Below, piece by piece: positions 18,003 to 27,215 of a DNA stretch of 64,000 bases. A model generated the notes under the pieces. That model saw only the letters and a list, made by a program, of their open reading frames with translations, was not told where the DNA came from and made no database searches. The position numbers and the translations under genes were made by a program. Source of the DNA: Halomonas binhaiensis (GTDB taxonomy: Bacteria > Pseudomonadota > Gammaproteobacteria > Pseudomonadales > Halomonadaceae). The stretch's first letter is position 1, and every line of letters begins with the position of its first letter. The stretch lies in assembly GCF_008329985.2 (NCBI RefSeq), contig NZ_CP038437.2:4464001-4528000 (forward strand), given 5' to 3'.

Positions 18003-19159
18003 CTCGGCAACCTCATTTGATCGAGCAAGACATGCTCGATGCCCAAGCCTTCGAACAACTGTGCATGACGTTGACGATCCCGGTGGACTATCCCCAGGCT
18101 GAACGCATCGAAGCCGGTATTCCGCTCTACTCTGCAGAAACAGCACGCCGATGCATATCTTCACCCCGGCAACGTCGTGCGTTACTCGATGAATGGCACC
18201 ACTGCCTGGCCGAAGGCCCTGGAGTACTGGCCATTACCGGCATGCTGGATACCGCCATCGTCGATCGTGCCACCGAGACCTTCCTCAAGTTGATCGAGCA
18301 GGAGCGAGATATCGGCAACCGTGGTGATCACTTCGCGACCCCCGGCAGCAATGACCGGTTGTGGAACGCCTTCCAGAAACATGGGGAAATGGACCCTGAG
18401 GGGTTTATCGATTACTACGCCAACCCTGTACTGGCCCTGGTCGCCGAAGCCTGGCTGGGCCCTGGCTACCAGGTTACCTCGCAAGTCAATGTGGTCAGGC
18501 CGGGAGGGCGCGCGCAACAGCCTCATCGTGATTACCACCTGGGGTTTCAGAGTGAAGCACAGGTCCTGCGTTACCCGCTCGGGATGCAGGTGGCTTCCCA
18601 GCACCTGACCCTGCAAGGCGCCGTGGCCCATGATGACATGCCACTGGAAAGCGGGCCGACCCAATTGCTGCCCTGGTCCCAGCGCTATGCACTCGGCTAT
18701 CTGGCCTATCGGGATACTGCCTTCCAGCAAGTTTTCGAACGCCATCACGTGCAGTTGCCACTCAACAAGGGTGATGGTCTGTTCTTCAATCCGGCCCTGT
18801 TCCATGCCGCCGGTGATAATGACAGCGACAACCTGCGTCGCATGGCCAATCTGCTGCAGATTTCCTCTGCATTCAGCCGTGCCATGGAAAGCGTCGACCA
18901 CGACCGGCTGATCCGCACCTGCTACCCATCGTTGCGCCAACGTTTTCAACGCGATGGCTGGAATGCCGAGATGCAGGCCTGTGCGGATGCGCTGGCCGAG
19001 GTCTATCCATTTCCCGCCAACCTTGACCGCACACCACCACAAGGTGGCATGGCGCCAGACAGCCAGCGCCAGCTGCTGGCCACGGCACTGGAGGAAGACT
19101 GGCAGGAAGCACGTCTGCATGATGCGCTTGCCCGCCTCGCTCAGGATCGCCAGGCCTGA
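17999..19159 (+). CDS. Phytanoyl-CoA dioxygenase (PhyH)-family protein
   Basis: A 386-residue protein with the Fe(II)/2-oxoglutarate oxygenase layout of the PhyH family: a first ligand pair in QQPHRDYHLGF (H-x-D), and a distal His in FFNPALFHAAGDN with a nearby Arg (NLRRM) for 2-oxoglutarate. Such enzymes hydroxylate, or demethylate by hydroxylation. The role here is not known; co-transcription with inositol transport and dehydrogenase genes makes an inositol derivative the likely substrate. It overlaps the SDR gene by ATGA and is the last gene of the operon. Confidence 0.8.
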   Translation: MTRQPHLIEQDMLDAQAFEQLCMTLTIPVDYPQAERIEAGIPLYSAETARRCISSPRQRRALLDEWHHCLAEGPGVLAITGMLDTAIVDRATETFLKLIEQERDIGNRGDHFATPGSNDRLWNAFQKHGEMDPEGFIDYYANPVLALVAEAWLGPGYQVTSQVNVVRPGGRAQQPHRDYHLGFQSEAQVLRYPLGMQVASQHLTLQGAVAHDDMPLESGPTQLLPWSQRYALGYLAYRDTAFQQVFERHHVQLPLNKGDGLFFNPALFHAAGDNDSDNLRRMANLLQISSAFSRAMESVDHDRLIRTCYPSLRQRFQRDGWNAEMQACADALAEVYPFPANLDRTPPQGGMAPDSQRQLLATALEEDWQEARLHDALARLAQDRQA

Positions 19160-19299
19160 CGATCCTTGTTCATTCACCTAGAAGCACAATCAACAGCCGC
19201 TCAGCATGAGCTTTTATCAACCACCGCCTTAACAACGGATTCTTTCAACTGACCCACCGACTGACTCTTTCAACCGACTCTACCAACAACAGCAATAAA

Positions 19300-19441
19300 G
19301 GAAGCGCTGAATAAATCGACGAGCATGCTCGATCACAAGGCACCCGGAGCACAGGAGCCGGAGCCTATGAGGTATAGGTGAGGATTCCGAGCACCGCGTA
19401 ACACAGTAATTGAGTAGCGCAGGCATTTATGCAGTGTTTCC
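19300..19441. mobile_element. MITE-like element, 142 bp
   Basis: Imperfect terminal inverted repeats: left GGAAGCGCTGAATAAAT, right (reverse complement) GGAAACACTGCATAAAT, with 13 of 17 matching or more by eye. TAAA flanks both ends (19296-19299 and 19442-19445), a possible target duplication. No coding capacity; a perfect 12-bp palindrome CGAGCATGCTCG lies at 19320-19331. It sits between the dioxygenase gene and the binding-protein gene, and its right end is 15 bp from the latter's start codon. Confidence 0.65.
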
Positions 19442-19456
19442 TAAAGGGAGCTTGCC

Positions 19457-20395
19457 ATGAAACTTACTTCTATCCTTGCCGCCGGCGCCATTGCCCTGAC
19501 TGCCAGCAGCCATGCCCTGGCCCAGCAGGATGATCAACTCAACTTCATTGCCGTCACCCATATCACCGCCGGAGACCCCTTCGGCAACGTACTCAAGCGC
19601 GGCTTTGAAGATGCCGCCGAAGAGCTGGGAGTGTCGTTACGCTATAACTCGCCGGCCCAATACGATACTTCACAGATGCTGCGCATGATCGAGCAGGCCA
19701 TAGCCACTCAACCCGATGGTCTGGCCGTGACCATCCCCGATGCCAGTGCCTTTGCCAAGCCGATCCGCAAGGCCATCGAGTCCGGAATTCCTGTCGTGGT
19801 CCTGAACACAGGCGAGGACATCAGTCATGAGCTCGGCGCCTTGAACTACGTCGGCCAGAGTGAATACCGTGCCGGCAAGCTGGCGGGAGAACGCATGCGC
19901 GAAGCAGGCGTGGAGCATCCTATCTGCATCAACTTCGCACCAGGACAATCCCAGCTGGACGCCCGTTGCCAGGGCTTTACCGATGCCTTCGAAGGTGCTG
20001 CGGAGCAACTTTCGACCACCCAGGATCCCACCGCCATCACCAATGCGGTGATGGCACACCTGAACAGCAACCCGGATACCGATGGCGTTCTCAGCCTTGG
20101 TTCCCTGGCAACCGTACCGCTGATCACGGAATTCCAGAAGCAGGGCGCCATGGGCAAGATCGCCTTTGCCACCTTCGACCTTGCCCCGGAAACGCTGGAA
20201 GCCGTGCGTGATGGCGAGATGCTGTTCGCCATGGACCAGCAGCAGTACCTACAAGGCTACCTGCCCGTGCAGATCCTTGCTCAGTACAACCGCTATGGTG
20301 TGGTGCCAACTACCGACATCCAGACCGGCCCCAACTTCATTACCCAGGACAATGCAGAGCAGGTGATCGAGTTGACCAAGCAGGGTTATCGCTGA
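19457..20395 (+). CDS. Periplasmic sugar/inositol-binding protein of ABC transporter
   Basis: A 312-residue type I periplasmic binding protein. The signal peptide (about residues 1-22) ends at a HALA-QQ cleavage site, followed by the ITAGDPFGNVLKRGFEDA segment of RbsB/IbpA-like proteins. It is the probable receptor for the permease and ATPase at 15174-17113, although three units intervene. The AAAGGGAG ribosome site lies between the MITE-like element and the ATG. A dehydrogenase gene follows after 70 bp. Confidence 0.88.
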   Translation: MKLTSILAAGAIALTASSHALAQQDDQLNFIAVTHITAGDPFGNVLKRGFEDAAEELGVSLRYNSPAQYDTSQMLRMIEQAIATQPDGLAVTIPDASAFAKPIRKAIESGIPVVVLNTGEDISHELGALNYVGQSEYRAGKLAGERMREAGVEHPICINFAPGQSQLDARCQGFTDAFEGAAEQLSTTQDPTAITNAVMAHLNSNPDTDGVLSLGSLATVPLITEFQKQGAMGKIAFATFDLAPETLEAVRDGEMLFAMDQQQYLQGYLPVQILAQYNRYGVVPTTDIQTGPNFITQDNAEQVIELTKQGYR

Positions 20396-20465
20396 AGAAG
20401 GGCTGAACTCCTGACACGGAAACAATGGACGGCCCAGACCTTGCTCCAACAGACCGGAACACACC

Positions 20466-21632
20466 ATGACAACGAGATTGAATATCGGCCTGATCGGCAG
20501 TGGCTTCATGGGACAGGCGCATGCCGATGCCTATCGCCGCGTACGTACGCTTTATCATGACTTGCCGCTGCGCCCTCACCTCTATGCCATTGCGGACCAG
20601 GGCCAGGAGGCAGCACAAGCCGCCGCTGCACGACTGGACTTCGAACATGCCTATGGCGACTGGCGCGATATGGTGGCAGATCCTAATGTCGACGTCGTCG
20701 ATGTGACCTCGCCCAACGCGCTGCACTTCGAGATGGTCATGGCCGCCATCGAACATGGCAAGCACGTCTACTGCGAGAAACCCTTGGCCATGGATGATCA
20801 TCAGGCCGAGGCCATGGCCTGCGCGGCCCAGGCTCGTGGCGTCAAGACCATGGTGGCGTTCAACAACACCAAGACACCGGCGGCGCTACTCGCCCGTCGC
20901 TTGATCGACGAAGGCGCCATCGGCACCCCGACACGTTTCCGTGGCACTTTCGACCAGGGCTTCTTCAATGATCCCGACCTGCCCTGGTCTTGGCGCTGCT
21001 CGCGCCAGCAGGCAGGCACCGGTTCGCTGGGTGATCTCGGCGCCCACACCATCAGCGTGGCGCAATTCCTGATGGGGGATGTTGCCGAGGTCTGCGCCCA
21101 AAGCCAGATCCTGTTTCCGGCTCGGCCCTATGCCGGCGACAACGTCGGCTATGCAAGCAAGGCAGTAGACACCAGCGAACAGCGCGAGGTCGAGAACGAT
21201 GACCAGACCCAGGCGCTGGTGCGCTTTGCTTCAGGTGCTGCGGGGGTGATCGAAAGCTCACGCATTGCCGCCGGCAAGGTGTTCGGTATCACCTGGGAGA
21301 TCAGCGGCACCGAGGGAACACTGATGATGGATGGTGAGCGTTTCAATGAGCTCAAGGTGTTTCGCTATAACGAGCCACGTGAGGAGCGCGGTTTCAAGAC
21401 CCTCCTGGCCGGCTCCCAGGTGCCTCAATTCAGGGCTTTCTTCCCTTTCGACTATGGCGGCGGCGGTATCGGCTATTTCGACGTCAAGGTCATCGAGGTG
21501 CATGACCTGATCCAGGGGCTGGCCAGCGATGACGGCTGTTTCCCGGACTTCGCCTTTGGCCGCCACAACCAGAACATCATCACCGCCATAGATACATCTT
21601 GCCTGGAGCGCTGTTGGGTGCCGGTTCGGTAA
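20466..21632 (+). CDS. Gfo/Idh/MocA-family oxidoreductase
   Basis: A 388-residue dehydrogenase, the third of this family in the island. Rossmann GSGFMG is at 11-16, with the lysine in CEKPLAM and Asp/His in LGDLGAHTIS. Its larger size resembles members acting on inositol isomers or glycosides, such as scyllo-inositol dehydrogenases, but specificity cannot be set from sequence. It lies 70 bp after the binding-protein gene, probably in one transcript, and ends before a terminator. Confidence 0.82.
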   Translation: MTTRLNIGLIGSGFMGQAHADAYRRVRTLYHDLPLRPHLYAIADQGQEAAQAAAARLDFEHAYGDWRDMVADPNVDVVDVTSPNALHFEMVMAAIEHGKHVYCEKPLAMDDHQAEAMACAAQARGVKTMVAFNNTKTPAALLARRLIDEGAIGTPTRFRGTFDQGFFNDPDLPWSWRCSRQQAGTGSLGDLGAHTISVAQFLMGDVAEVCAQSQILFPARPYAGDNVGYASKAVDTSEQREVENDDQTQALVRFASGAAGVIESSRIAAGKVFGITWEISGTEGTLMMDGERFNELKVFRYNEPREERGFKTLLAGSQVPQFRAFFPFDYGGGGIGYFDVKVIEVHDLIQGLASDDGCFPDFAFGRHNQNIITAIDTSCLERCWVPVR

Positions 21633-21674
21633 ACCGTCGAAATGAAGGCATAGCCAGAAAATCTCCGACCTTTC

Positions 21675-21709
21675 AGGGGCTCGACATCAGTGACAGCCCC
21701 TTCTTTTTT
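21675..21709 (+). terminator. Intrinsic terminator ending the inositol island
   Basis: Hairpin AGGGGCT...AGCCCCT with a 13-nt loop, then TCTTTTTT. Confidence 0.85.
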
Positions 21710-21801
21710 GTGCATGCCTTGAAGATGGTGAGGAGGAGTCCCCTGATTAGCCATACGATTAATTAGCACAGCTAATAAGTCCTATCGAATTATTGCGCGT
21801 T

Positions 21802-21998
21802 ATCTTCATGAGAGACATGGTTTAACGTGTCTTCTTCGCAGCAGGAAAGCGCTGCCTCCATCGCTCTGGCCCTACCCCTGAACGCAGCGTGATCCCGCCA
21901 TGACAGCCATGAGCCATCTGGCCATCCAGGAAAGTGAGGGTGATTCGGTCGTAGACTGGATGGAGCCGGTTGCCGATGCTCAGTATTTCTGCGAATAA
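21802..21998 (+). pseudogene. Decayed cupin gene remnant
   Basis: The last 32 codons (ATG 21900 to TAA 21996) read [14 protein letters not shown]... ...[13 protein letters not shown] and clearly match the C-terminus of the intact cupin next door (MSHIAIQE...[13 protein letters not shown]). In another frame upstream, FFAAGKRCLHRSGP aligns with [14 protein letters not shown] of the same protein, with an in-frame stop before it. So this is a 5'-truncated, frameshifted paralogue. The 437-bp gap from 21633 to 22069 contains this remnant and the preceding terminator. Confidence 0.7.
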
Positions 21999-22069
21999 CG
22001 AGCGAATGCCAGCGAGCAACTTCTCGGTAACGCTGCAAAATACATCACGTTGAAAGCAAGGAGTTCATC

Positions 22070-22471
22070 ATGAAAATTACGCGCGCAGGTACAAACCCAT
22101 CCGCCAAAGGCCCCGCAGACTGGTTCAGCGGTACGGTTCGGGTAGACCCGATGTTCAATCAGGCCGATCCGGACCGGGTGCAGGGCGCCCATGTCACCTT
22201 CGAGCCCGGTGCACGTACTGCCTGGCATACCCATCCGCTGGGTCAGACGCTGATCGTGACCTTCGGTCGTGGGCTGGTTCAGCGCTGGGGCGGCGCAATC
22301 GAGGAAATTCACCCCGGTGACGTGGTCTGGTTCGAGCCAGGCGAGAAGCATTGGCATGGTGCAGCCCCCGACGTCAGCATGAGCCATATTGCGATACAGG
22401 AGGTTCACAATGGTGAGGTCGTCACCTGGATGGAGCATGTGAGCGATGATCAATATACCGGCCGCTCCTGA
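22070..22471 (+). CDS. Small cupin-domain protein (mandelonitrile lyase-like)
   Basis: A 133-residue single cupin. Metal ligands are visible in WHTHPLGQ (two His), the adjacent Gln, and the second motif PGEKHWHG. The overall pattern resembles the manganese cupin hydroxynitrile lyases such as that of Granulicella, but most homologues have unknown roles, so enzyme activity is not claimed. An AGGAG ribosome site lies 6-7 bp before the ATG. It follows the remnant of a paralogue and is convergent with the TauE-type permease. Confidence 0.82.
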   Translation: MKITRAGTNPSAKGPADWFSGTVRVDPMFNQADPDRVQGAHVTFEPGARTAWHTHPLGQTLIVTFGRGLVQRWGGAIEEIHPGDVVWFEPGEKHWHGAAPDVSMSHIAIQEVHNGEVVTWMEHVSDDQYTGRS

Positions 22472-22511
22472 GCGCCGATGATGACCGGTGACATCCGCTC
22501 ACTGTCCCAGG

Positions 22512-23255
22512 CTAACCCAGCGCCTTGAAAATCAGCTGCACACCGACAATGGCCATGGCCAGGATCACCAGACGATAGAACAACCGTTCATTGACCCGGT
22601 GATGCAGCCACACACCACTGCGAATCCCGAGCCAGGCCACGGGTACCAGTGCCAGAGAGGCCCAGATACTGGTGGTGTTGATCTCGCCTAGCCACAGATA
22701 GGGCGGCAACTTCATCAGGTTGACGGCCGCGAACACCAGGGTGGTGGTCGCGATGAAGGCGGTCTTGTCCAGCCGCCGGGGCACCAGATAAAGGTTCATG
22801 GGTGGCGCACCGGCATGGGCAATGAAGCTGGTAATGCCGGTGGCAATGCCTGCTGGCCAGGCCCAGACAGTGGAAATCGGTCGGGATGCCGACGGCTTGA
22901 ATACCATGTAAGCGACGAACAGCAGCGATATGACGCCCAGCACCAGGCGCACATGGTCAGCATCGAGGCTGTCCGCTACCAGGGTAGCTACCACGACACC
23001 AATTGCCATTCCGGGTATCAAACGCTTTACCTCGGCCCAATTCTGTCGGCCCCACCAGGCCTTCACCGCTAGGCCATCCATGACAATCAAAAGCGGCAGC
23101 AGCAAGCCTGCGGCAGCAATCGGATCAATGGCCAGCGCCATCAACGGCACCGAGAGCGTACCAAATCCACCGGCAAAGCCCCCCTTGGACACCCCTGTCA
23201 GATATGTGGACAAGATGATCAGAAGCCAGGCAATCCATGAATAATCAGGCAGCAT
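22512..23255 (-). CDS. TauE/SafE-family membrane transporter
   Basis: A 247-residue membrane protein with about 8 helices. The start YLTGVSKGGFAGGFG and the later GIATGITSFIAHAGAPPMNLYL are the two repeated motifs of the TauE/SafE family, putative exporters of sulfite or sulfonate-related anions. The substrate is not deducible. A GAGGAG ribosome site is 6 bp before the ATG. It is transcribed alone and ends 40 bp from the cupin stop. Confidence 0.88.
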   Translation of the reverse strand: MLPDYSWIAWLLIILSTYLTGVSKGGFAGGFGTLSVPLMALAIDPIAAAGLLLPLLIVMDGLAVKAWWGRQNWAEVKRLIPGMAIGVVVATLVADSLDADHVRLVLGVISLLFVAYMVFKPSASRPISTVWAWPAGIATGITSFIAHAGAPPMNLYLVPRRLDKTAFIATTTLVFAAVNLMKLPPYLWLGEINTTSIWASLALVPVAWLGIRSGVWLHHRVNERLFYRLVILAMAIVGVQLIFKALG

Positions 23256-23276
23256 TGGTGCTCCTCAGGCGCAAAG

Positions 23277-23304
23277 ACGCCGGAGCCTGTAAAGGCGCCG
23301 GCGT
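23277..23304 (-). terminator. Probable terminator after gapA
   Basis: Hairpin ACGCCGG...CCGGCGT between gapA and the tauE-like gene. The T-tract on the minus strand is weak (CTTTG). Confidence 0.45.
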
Positions 23305-23375
23305 TTCTTTCTCGTATTTATTGTATTAGAGAATCACATTCTCACAGCAATAAACAACTGCGCTGGCTAATGATT

Positions 23376-24377
23376 TCAGCCTACGGCCTGCATGGCCAAG
23401 GCCGTATCCAGCATACGGTTGGAGAAGCCCCACTCGTTGTCGTACCAGGCCATGACCTTGATCAGGCGACCATTGACGCGAGTGTGGTTGGCATCGAAGG
23501 TCGAGGAATTCGCATCGTGATTGAAATCGATCGAGACCAGTGGCTGAGCGTTGATGGCCAGCACTGGCGATGCTTCAGCGGCCTTGGCCACAATGTCATT
23601 GATCTCTTCACGGGTGGTATCGCGGGAAGCGGTAAATACCAGGTCAACCAACGACACGTTGATGACCGGTACACGCACAGCCAGACCATCGAACTTGCCC
23701 TGCAGCTCCGGCAGTACCTTGCCTACCGCAGCGGCAGCGCCCGTCTTGGTCGGGATCATGGAATGCGTGGCACTACGTGCGCGGTACGGATCGGAGTGAT
23801 ACACATCGGACAGGTTCTGATCGTTAGTGTAAGCATGCACCGTGGTCATCAGACCATTCTCGATGCCTACTGCATCGTTCAATGCCTTGGCGACCGGCGC
23901 CAGGCAGTTGGTGGTGCAGGAAGCATTGGAGACAATCTTGTGTTCAGCGGTCAGCACCTGCTCGTTGACACCGAAGACGATGGTAGCGTCACAATTAGGG
24001 CTAGGGGCGGAAATCAGTACCTTTCCAGCGCCAGCCTCCAGGTGCTTGGCAGCCGCTTCGCGCTTGGTGAACAACCCGGTGCACTCCATGACCAGGTCAA
24101 TGCCAAGGGCAGCCCAGGGCAGGTTAGCCGGATCGCGCTCGGAAAGAATGGTGATGCGATCCCCATCGACGCTGAGACTTTCTTCGTCGTGCTCTACTTT
24201 GAAAGCAAAGTGGCCATGCACGGTGTCGTGGCGCAACAGATGGGCATTCAGAGAAGGATCACCTAAATCATTGATGGCAACGATCTCGACCTTCTCGCGA
24301 TAACCGTTTTCATACAAGGCACGCAGTACATTGCGTCCAATTCGACCAAACCCGTTGATGGCAACCTTGAGCGTCAT
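23376..24377 (-). CDS. gapA: Glyceraldehyde-3-phosphate dehydrogenase, type I
   Basis: A 333-residue enzyme with the N-terminal NAD-binding motif [10 protein letters not shown], Asp in AINDLGD (NAD preference) and the catalytic SNASCTTNC. It interconverts glyceraldehyde-3-phosphate and 1,3-bisphosphoglycerate. I start at ATG 24377, which has GGAGG 8 bp upstream; the frame is open further but without support. It is monocistronic here. Whether it works in glycolysis or gluconeogenesis cannot be told from sequence. Confidence 0.93.
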   Translation of the reverse strand: MTLKVAINGFGRIGRNVLRALYENGYREKVEIVAINDLGDPSLNAHLLRHDTVHGHFAFKVEHDEESLSVDGDRITILSERDPANLPWAALGIDLVMECTGLFTKREAAAKHLEAGAGKVLISAPSPNCDATIVFGVNEQVLTAEHKIVSNASCTTNCLAPVAKALNDAVGIENGLMTTVHAYTNDQNLSDVYHSDPYRARSATHSMIPTKTGAAAAVGKVLPELQGKFDGLAVRVPVINVSLVDLVFTASRDTTREEINDIVAKAAEASPVLAINAQPLVSIDFNHDANSSTFDANHTRVNGRLIKVMAWYDNEWGFSNRMLDTALAMQAVG

Positions 24378-24829
24378 GGCGAGACCTCCATTGACTAGAA
24401 CTAGAAGCGATGAAAAGTGATGCAAGAACCATCCAGGATCTGTCTTGAAACCATCTACAGCGACTATCTGTACAGAGACTACCTATAGTTGGTAACTCTG
24501 CGCCTGGTGACAGGAGTATCACTGTCGCTCTACGAGCAGTGAGGCTTTCCATATCGCCACGCCTGACAATTTGTCGACCGGTATCGCTTTTCCTGACAGT
24601 ACTCAACGACTTTCAGACAAACCCTAGGACTCGACGGCAGACGGGCTCCTTCCATGAATCCCCACTGGGACGTCGTCATTAGCCAACACTTTGGTACATG
24701 CACCACAAGGACTCAAGTGTTTTTTGTTAAAATTACAACATAAAGTGGTACTACCTCATATGGAGCCAGACAAATACTGCGGAAAATCTGCGATTTATCG
24801 CTTTAATCACGATTCAGCTCATCCATATA

Positions 24830-24849
24830 GACCTTAGTCGACCTTAGTC
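24830..24849 (+). repeat. Tandem 10-bp repeat upstream of mgsA
   Basis: GACCTTAGTC twice in a row. It lies in the 556-bp non-coding gap from 24378 to 24933 between the divergent gapA and mgsA genes. The rest of the gap has an AT-rich stretch at about 24719-24765 that probably contains promoters, and no convincing gene. Confidence 0.6.
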
Positions 24850-24933
24850 GCCGTAGTAATATTACCTTCAAAGCACTATGGTGACATTTCGACAGGTGAC
24901 TCTTTTTCACTGCCCTGTTTCCGGAGGCTCGTC

Positions 24934-25410
24934 ATGACCCCAACCTTCCCTGCCAATCAGGCTCGCCGCACCCTTCCGGCACGTAAGCGCATTGCCCTTG
25001 TCGCCCACGATGGCAAGAAGGAAGAAATGCTGGCCTGGGCTGAACGCTGGAATGACACACTGAAGCAGCATGAGCTGATTGCCACTGGAACCACTGCAGC
25101 GCGCCTGAGCAAGGCCCTGGAGCTTCAGGTAGAAGGCCTGATGAGCGGCCCACTGGGTGGCGACCAACAGATTGGAGCGCGCATCACTGAACAGCGCCTC
25201 GACCTGCTGGTCTTCTTCTGGGACCCCTTCGCCCCTCAGCCTCACGACCCGGACGTCAAGGCGTTGCTGCGCCTGGCAGCCCTGTGGAACGTGCCCGTGG
25301 CCTGCAATCCATCCAGCGCTGACTTCATGATGAGCTCGCCCTGGTTGAACCAGGACTATGAGATGAACATTCCTGACGCTGGCGCCTGGATATCCGCGCG
25401 CAGCAAATAA
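24934..25410 (+). CDS. mgsA: Methylglyoxal synthase
   Basis: A 158-residue protein of usual length that converts DHAP to methylglyoxal and phosphate, a bypass used when sugar phosphates accumulate. ALVAHDGKK, the phosphate-binding ATGTT, and SGPLGGDQQIG with the catalytic Asp are present. The GGAGG ribosome site precedes the ATG. It lies 15 bp before pgi, so the two are probably co-transcribed. DHAP produced from inositol upstream is a potential substrate source. Confidence 0.95.
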   Translation: MTPTFPANQARRTLPARKRIALVAHDGKKEEMLAWAERWNDTLKQHELIATGTTAARLSKALELQVEGLMSGPLGGDQQIGARITEQRLDLLVFFWDPFAPQPHDPDVKALLRLAALWNVPVACNPSSADFMMSSPWLNQDYEMNIPDAGAWISARSK

Positions 25411-25425
25411 CAAGAGGAACAATCA

Positions 25426-27084
25426 GTGTTTCAGCTGACCCGTAGTGTGACCTGGCAATCCCTGCTGCGCCTGCACCAGGAAACCGCCAATGACCGTATT
25501 CGCGATTACTTTACCCAGGACCCTCAGCGCTTCGACAAGATGAGCCTGAAGGTTGGGGGCCTGTTTCTTGACTATTCCAAGCACCAGATCTCCGATGAGG
25601 TACTGGATAAACTGCTGGAACTGGCCCATCACTCGGCGCTGGTGCAGCGCCGGGCCCAGATGTTCTCCGGCGATATCATCAATGTCACTGAAGACCGCCC
25701 CGTTCTGCATACTGCCCTGCGCAACCTGGGCGATCAGCCGGTCATCGTCGATGGCAAGGATGTGATGCCAGAGATCCACGCGACCCGCGAGCAGATCAAG
25801 CGCTTCTCCGAAGCCGTACGCAGCGGGGAATGGAAAGGCTACAACGGCGAGCGCATCCGCGATGTGGTCAACATCGGCATCGGAGGTTCCGACCTGGGGC
25901 CCAACATGGCCTGCCGTGCTCTGCTCAAGTACCGCCATCCGGATCTCAACTTCCACTTCGTCTCCAACGTGGATGGTGCACATATTCAGAAGGTGCTGCG
26001 TGGTCTCAACCCGGCGACGACCCTGTTCATCGTCTCGACCAAGACCTTCTCCACCCAGGAGACTCTGCTCAATGCCCGCACCGCACGCCGCTGGTTCCTG
26101 GAGCAGGCAGGCGAAGACGCGGACATCGGGGCACATTTCGTGGCCGCGTCCACCAACCGCAAGGCCGCCATGGAATTCGGCATTCGCGAGGAAAATGTCT
26201 TTGAATTCTGGGCCTGGGTCGGTGGGCGCTACTCCATGTGGTCCTCTATCGGCCTGCCCATCGCATTGGCCATCGGCTTTGAAGGCTTCATCGAGATGCT
26301 GCAGGGTGCCTGGGAGATGGATCAGCACTTCCTGAATGCACCGCTGGAACAGAACATGCCTGTGCTGATGGCCTTGATTGGCATCTGGTACATCAACTTC
26401 GTGGGCGCGGAAACCCAGGCTATCGTGCCCTACGATCAGGCTCTGCATCAGCTGCCCGCCTTTCTCCAGCAGCTCGACATGGAGTCCAACGGCAAGTCAG
26501 TGGATATTTTCGGGCGTCCGGTGGATTACAAGACGGGTCCCATAGTCTGGGGGCAGACGGGTTCCAACGGTCAGCATGCCTTCTTCCAGTTGCTCCACCA
26601 GGGCACTCGCTATGTGCCCATCGACTTCATCGCCTCACTCAAGCCAGAGCCAGGCGTCGAAGAGCATCACTTCGCCCTGCTCACCAATATGCTGGCCCAG
26701 GCCAATGCCTTCATGGAAGGCAGCCTCCAGGGAGGAGATCTCGATCCCTATAGCTGCCCAGGAAACCGCCCCTCCAGCGTACTGCTGCTCGATGAGCTGA
26801 CTCCTGGCAACCTGGGCGCCTTGATCGCGCTCTATGAACACAAGGTATTTGTTCAGGGAGTCATCTGGAACATCAATTCCTTTGACCAATGGGGCGTCCA
26901 ATTGGGCAAGCGTATCGCCGGCGAGATCAGCGAACGCATCGACGAGCGCAGCCAGGACTTCGATGCCTCGACCCAAGGCCTGCTGGGACTGGTGCGTGCG
27001 CACTTCCCGCCCCAGAACAAGTCACCGGACAAGACTGCCGTAACGCCCAAGGGAAGCAGCAAGGCCAAGCGCAAGGCGTCCTGA
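25426..27084 (+). CDS. pgi: Glucose-6-phosphate isomerase
   Basis: A 552-residue enzyme interconverting glucose-6-phosphate and fructose-6-phosphate. Both family signatures are present: VGGRYSMWSSIGLP, and GQHAFFQLLHQGT with the active-site His. The start is GTG 25426 with AGAGG 8 bp upstream. The C-terminus carries an extra lysine-rich tail after LVRAHFPPQN. It is followed by a terminator. Confidence 0.96.
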   Translation: MFQLTRSVTWQSLLRLHQETANDRIRDYFTQDPQRFDKMSLKVGGLFLDYSKHQISDEVLDKLLELAHHSALVQRRAQMFSGDIINVTEDRPVLHTALRNLGDQPVIVDGKDVMPEIHATREQIKRFSEAVRSGEWKGYNGERIRDVVNIGIGGSDLGPNMACRALLKYRHPDLNFHFVSNVDGAHIQKVLRGLNPATTLFIVSTKTFSTQETLLNARTARRWFLEQAGEDADIGAHFVAASTNRKAAMEFGIREENVFEFWAWVGGRYSMWSSIGLPIALAIGFEGFIEMLQGAWEMDQHFLNAPLEQNMPVLMALIGIWYINFVGAETQAIVPYDQALHQLPAFLQQLDMESNGKSVDIFGRPVDYKTGPIVWGQTGSNGQHAFFQLLHQGTRYVPIDFIASLKPEPGVEEHHFALLTNMLAQANAFMEGSLQGGDLDPYSCPGNRPSSVLLLDELTPGNLGALIALYEHKVFVQGVIWNINSFDQWGVQLGKRIAGEISERIDERSQDFDASTQGLLGLVRAHFPPQNKSPDKTAVTPKGSSKAKRKAS

Positions 27085-27122
27085 TCCCTTCCTGCAGCCC
27101 AAACTCGAATCCCTTAAGGGTG

Positions 27123-27142
27123 AGGCTGCCTTCGGGCAGCCT
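27123..27142 (+). terminator. Intrinsic terminator after pgi
   Basis: Hairpin AGGCTGCC-TTCG-GGCAGCCT with a tetraloop, followed by TGTTGCTTT. Confidence 0.8.
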
Positions 27143-27215
27143 TGTTGCTTTAGCAAACTCTGTGACCTTTCAGCAGGGTGACTCTTTCAGTTGGATAAAT
27201 CATTCCGTCAAAAAG

